From Polychytrium aggregatum (Eukaryota > Chytridiomycota > Chytridiomycetes > Polychytriales): a stretch of 64,000 nucleotides of DNA. Position numbers and translations under genes: made by a program. This document shows positions 60,980 through 64,000 of this stretch, piece after piece. The notes under the pieces were generated by a model. That model saw only the letters and a program-made list of their open reading frames with translations. It did no database searches and was not told where the DNA came from. Positions within the stretch are counted from its first letter, which is position 1. Every line of letters begins with the position of its first letter. The stretch is taken from assembly GCF_025602895.1 (NCBI RefSeq), contig NW_026516206.1, positions 558,001-622,000 on the forward strand. The letters are read 5' to 3'.

Positions 60980-61318
60980 TCAACCCCAGAAGCGCATCGC
61001 TCGCTCAATCAGCCGTGGGAAGACATCTGGAAGCACCCTCCGAACGGCAGACTCAAACAGGGTCACCATCCCGACCCTGAACCCCTCAGACGCATTCAGC
61101 GCTCCTGCCTTCCTGTACTGATGCTTCACAACCCCAAAGAAGTTCTCGATGGGATTGAAGTCGGGCGAGGCAGGTGGGGTGAAGATCACTGACCATCCTC
61201 GGCGCTCGATGCAGTCCAGGACAGCCATTGTCTTGTGCATGCTGACATTGTCCATCACAATCACAGAGTCGTCTGGGAAGCTCGCTCGCTCAAAGAACTC
61301 GACCATCGAGTGTGTCTT
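60980..61318 (-). pseudogene. DD34E transposase (Tc1/mariner-IS630 type), 5'-truncated
   Basis: C-terminal part of a DDE transposase: SVIVMDNVSMHK carries the second Asp, PPASPDFNPIENFFGVVK the final Glu, spaced D-x34-E as in Tc1/IS630 families; the reading frame ends with RFWG at a stop (60980-60982). The first catalytic Asp and the DNA-binding N-terminus are missing because the sequence breaks at 61319-61320 into a short Fanzor-derived element; nothing similar resumes beyond 61623. It lies just upstream of the Fanzor TATA box on the same strand, an order consistent with one mobile unit encoding both proteins. Non-functional as it stands. Confidence 0.85.
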
Positions 61319-61319
61319 G

Positions 61320-61621
61320 CAGTTAATCCAATTAAAAGCGGGACACCCGGGTTTTTGACCATTCATCGAATATTTTGTTCCCCAATGTTATCGCGCGCTG
61401 GCCATGACCATTCACAAGTGTGTCCAAAAGCATCATTCACCGCCCGCACTCCGAGACCAGTGTGCAGGTCGATTGTGGAGACCGGAGAGCGACCGGTGAT
61501 ATTCACTCGGAGGCTGCCAAAGTGATCTGTTTTATTTTTATGGCATAGCTAGACGCATGCCATCACAAACTACATGTTCATGGAAACGGCTGTGCTGTCC
61601 CGTATTTTTCTGAATAAAGTG
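61320..61621 (+). mobile_element. Short Fanzor-derived element (copy 4, variant subfamily)
   Basis: 302 bp starting CAGTTAATCCAATT and ending CTGAATAAAGTG before TA (61622-61623); the left side lacks TA. Its middle differs from copies 1 and 2 and lacks the RuvC-III codons, keeping only the last ~20 Fanzor codons. The 3' tail has changed at several sites but keeps the 22-nt core; the stem becomes GGCAT (61542-61546) with ATGCC (61557-61561). It ends 190 bp from the stop of the NHE gene. Confidence 0.8.
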
Positions 61622-61810
61622 TAACCGATCACAGGACGAAGCGCATCCCCGAGCGACCAGCCCACAATCTATGTTTGCTGGTGCAGGCACAGCGGTGCGG
61701 AATGGGGAGGAGCAGAAGTAGAAGCAAAGGAACAAATAATGTGTGGGCCTTTGCTCTGAGGAAATGCGAGAGCATGAACACGCCGAATGCAACCGTGGCT
61801 GCCCCTTGCG

Positions 61811-64000
61811 CTAGACCTTTTCGGACTGCTCAGGGACAGCACTGATCTCGACATCGCTGAATCCGCCGGTGGTGCTTCGAGCCACCGATGCCTTGCGGTT
61901 GTTGCTCAGCGACGCCCTGGTGAGCGAGGCCTTCCGAGTGAGCGAGTATCTCGATGTGGCGTTCTCGTCCTCGGGAGCCTTGGCCTTTTCCTCGGTCTCG
62001 CTCTTGGGCATGGTAAAGAGAGGTCGGATATACCTGGTCGGCAAGAGCAGTGGCGACGGTAACAGCATTAATATTTGAAATGGGGCAGTAGCAGTCGACG
62101 ATATGGGTTAGTGTTGCTTGCGATTGCAGACCACTCAACATGTGGCAGGGGCTACTGTGCAGGGCATGCATAGAATCGGTGTCGGGGTTGGGAGGCAACG
62201 TCAATCAATGCAATCTCGAAGACGTACTTCATGTCCAAGCTCTGCAGCCAACCATAAACCACGCGATCGCCTGAACCAGGATCGTCGTCGTGCTCGTCCC
62301 CATCAGCGAGCATCTTGTATTCTTCGCCGTTTTCGCGCTTGGTAATCTCCTTGGTCGAGGTATGCTGCTCGGCCACAGCACCAGCAGCACCAGCAGCAAC
62401 GTCGCCAGCGTCAGGGCTGCTAATCTTGAGCCACTTGAGCATGTACGGCGTGAGACCTCCCAAGATGATCACCGTGATGACCACCACCATGACAGTTGTT
62501 CCAAAGATCATGCCCTTGACATCGGCATCAAAGACGGGATGCTCCAAGAATGTGACGCCAAGGGCAAAGGCCACGGCGCCGCGGAGCCCAGAGAACCACA
62601 TGAGAACCTGCTGATTGAAAGGGATGGCGGTCTCGGGATTGCGACGGTGGATGAGATTGCTGGAGCCCAAGATAAGAAATATATGCGTTCTAGACACCAG
62701 GATCGAGATCTGGCACGCGCAACCAGCGAGAGAATGTCAGATCTCGTTCAGCAACGTTATCGAAGCGTGTGGTGGGCGAAGGTGGGTCGAGACAACGTGG
62801 GCACCAACATGGGCTCCAATGAAACCACCGGGCATGGCCATGCGACTTACACAGGCAAACAGAATCATCAAGGGACTGTATGTGGTCTTGCCGCCAAAGG
62901 ACAAGAGCCCGAGACCCAAGTAGATGAAGATGAAGGACTCGCACATATGTCCAATGACTCGAAGAAACACCTGGCGGTCGTGTTGTTGCATGGCAGTTGG
63001 GTTGAGTAGAGGTTCAGTGGAGTGGACGTGGTAGCGGTGTTGGGACAGGGAATCAGATAAACACAACCCGGTCGTTTAGGATGGCTGCGAGCGACATACA
63101 TCGGCGAATGACTGGCACAGAAAGATTCGACGGTTGCGATAGCAGCGAGGCCCAAAGCATGTACAGGGGCCCACAAGATCAAACAGGCGCCATCTTGCGT
63201 CCTGACACACATAAGCCGCCAGAGCCGATGATGGGCACACTCACCTTGATGAAGCTCGCCGATTCGGGCGACAAGTTGGGGTAGGCGTAATGGGCCATGG
63301 CAATGCCGCAGAAGAAGATCGAGATGATGCCCGTGAGTCCGAGCACATCGGCCAAGAGATAGGACGTGTACGCAAAGACGATAAGCATCACGCTTTCATA
63401 AGTGGTGGCCTCATCTTCGTGGACACGGATGTGCTTGGTAATCTTGGCAAAGATCAGGCCGAGGATGATGCCGATGGCAAAGGAGCCCAGAAACACCCAC
63501 GCCGACTGCAACACGCTGAGGACGAGCGACGTGGCCGACAGCCTCATCTTGGGGTCGGCAATGTCCGTGAAGAAGCGGTACAGGATGATGGCCACGGCAT
63601 CGTTCAGAGCAGACTCGCCAAAGATCAGGATGTAGAGGCGCTTGTCGACCGTGGGCGGGAGAAGTGACAGAACCGTCACCGGGTCCGTGCTGCTGATGAG
63701 CGATCCAAACACGAGCGACTCGACAAAGCTCCAGGGGGAAATGAGCTTGCTGAAAAAGTACATCAGGCCCGATGTCACGAATGTGGAATACAGCGCGCCG
63801 AGAAAAGCCAGCGCGATGATCAGCAGGACATTCTTGAAGAACGTGAGGCGCTTCAGGCTGAATCCACCCTGTCGATCCGACGGGAAGATACCATCAGAGA
63901 GAGATCAGTCCCGATGGCAACATGGACGAGCGCGAGGTATCGGTGGAGCGCTGGGATCTGTGATGACGAGAGTCTGGCGAGCCGCACCACAGTCCGAGCG
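61811..64000 (-). CDS. NHX1: Na+/H+ exchanger, endosomal NHE/NHX type; 5' end outside window
   Basis: Visible exons, minus strand: 63868-63245, 62970-62851, 62709-62228, 62033-61811, phases 0, 0 and 2 closing; 482 codons seen. Blocks: GGFSLKRLTFFKN, LVFGSLISSTDPVTVLSL (FGSLxSATDPV), LYILIFGESALNDAVAIIL (the GESxLNDAV motif with the paired Asn-Asp), YTSYLLADVLGLTGIISIFFCGI, ESFIFIYLGLGLLSF and MWFSGLRGAVAFAL. These are CPA1 signatures closest to endosomal NHE6/7/9 and yeast Nhx1. The exchanger moves luminal H+ against Na+/K+ in endosome and vacuole membranes. The tail is soluble and Ser-rich (RYSLTRKASLTRASL, possible kinase sites). Sequence upstream of 63868 is probably intron up to the window edge. 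Confidence 0.93.

Larger units (their letters stand above)
58258..61621 (-). mobile_element. Fanzor transposon block with transposase remnant
   Basis: Both outer ends are the same sequence in inverted orientation: CACTTTATTCAGAAAAA at 58258 and its complement ending CTGAATAAAGTG at 61621, each bordered by TA (58256-58257, 61622-61623). Inverted similarity extends inward by about 150-170 bp. Inside, on the minus strand, are the Fanzor gene and, upstream of it, a 5'-truncated DD34E transposase. The right-hand 302 bp (61320-61621) are a short Fanzor-derived element in plus orientation. The block may be one composite with long imperfect inverted repeats or, more likely, a truncated Fanzor element fused to a short copy. 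Confidence 0.75.

Noticed and set aside
61319-61366. MNGQKPGCP start of the transposase ORF
   Set aside because: Those codons come from the adjacent short Fanzor-derived element read backwards; the same peptide occurs at 46201-46160. It is not the transposase N-terminus.

Overview
The window looks like nuclear DNA from a zoosporic (chytrid-like) fungus. It is GC-rich and its genes carry many short introns (mostly GT-AG, a few possible GC-AG). The gene content is fungal: a large-type NAD glutamate dehydrogenase, an APSES regulator, a Zn2Cys6 regulator, PEX5, TIP41 and a class II DYRK kinase. A DUF4201 coiled-coil gene of the CFAP184/CCDC96 type, normally found only in organisms with motile cilia, points to a flagellated fungus. 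I rebuilt exon structures by hand from homology, splice sites and phase. Where all phases close I give exact exons; elsewhere I say so.

Layout: 1-2486, minus strand: end-truncated BIR-domain gene and TIP41. 3343-5584: indoleamine 2,3-dioxygenase. 5732-6038: a short Fanzor-derived element. 6338-6916: a tiny COPS9-like gene. 9173-12633: NAD-GDH. 13962-15320: secreted/type I membrane protein. 16118-16758 (minus): 2H cyclic phosphodiesterase. 17212-21105: CFAP184-like. 22362-24868 (minus): APSES protein. 27432-30232: PEX5. 31216-36413: DYRK2/Pom1-type kinase. 37577-38473 (minus): mitochondrial rhodanese. 39218-40554 (minus) and 41524-42979: two unrecognised proteins sharing a divergent promoter. 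44467-45887: Zn2Cys6 regulator. 46155-46462: second short Fanzor-derived element. 46595-49060 (minus): monocarboxylate-type MFS transporter. 50552-52171: single-pass SH3 protein. 52258-52405: Fanzor remnant. 52786-55055: mitochondrial aspartate aminotransferase. 55711-57331 (minus): type I membrane protein. 58258-61621: Fanzor transposon block. 61811-64000 (minus): endosomal-type Na+/H+ exchanger, cut by the window end.

The outstanding feature is the Fanzor system: a near-complete Fanzor gene (eukaryotic TnpB homologue, RNA-guided nuclease family) at 60727-58356, minus strand. It has RuvC-I, the alternative glutamate, a zinc finger and RuvC-III, but a single frameshift. Just upstream on the same strand lies a truncated DD34E (Tc1/mariner-IS630) transposase. 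At least three short copies or remnants elsewhere (5732-6038, 46155-46462, 61320-61621), plus a decayed one at 52258-52405, keep the element ends, the last codons of Fanzor and a roughly 100-bp non-coding 3' segment. They look like non-autonomous, MITE-like derivatives. That 3' segment, which holds a strictly conserved 22-nt core and a possible covarying stem, is the best candidate for the Fanzor guide RNA.

The other genes are ordinary housekeeping and regulatory loci (amino-acid catabolism: IDO, GDH, AAT; peroxisome import; TOR/PP2A signalling; transport) and do not form a cluster. Intergenic DNA is rich in minisatellites, several of them inside introns.
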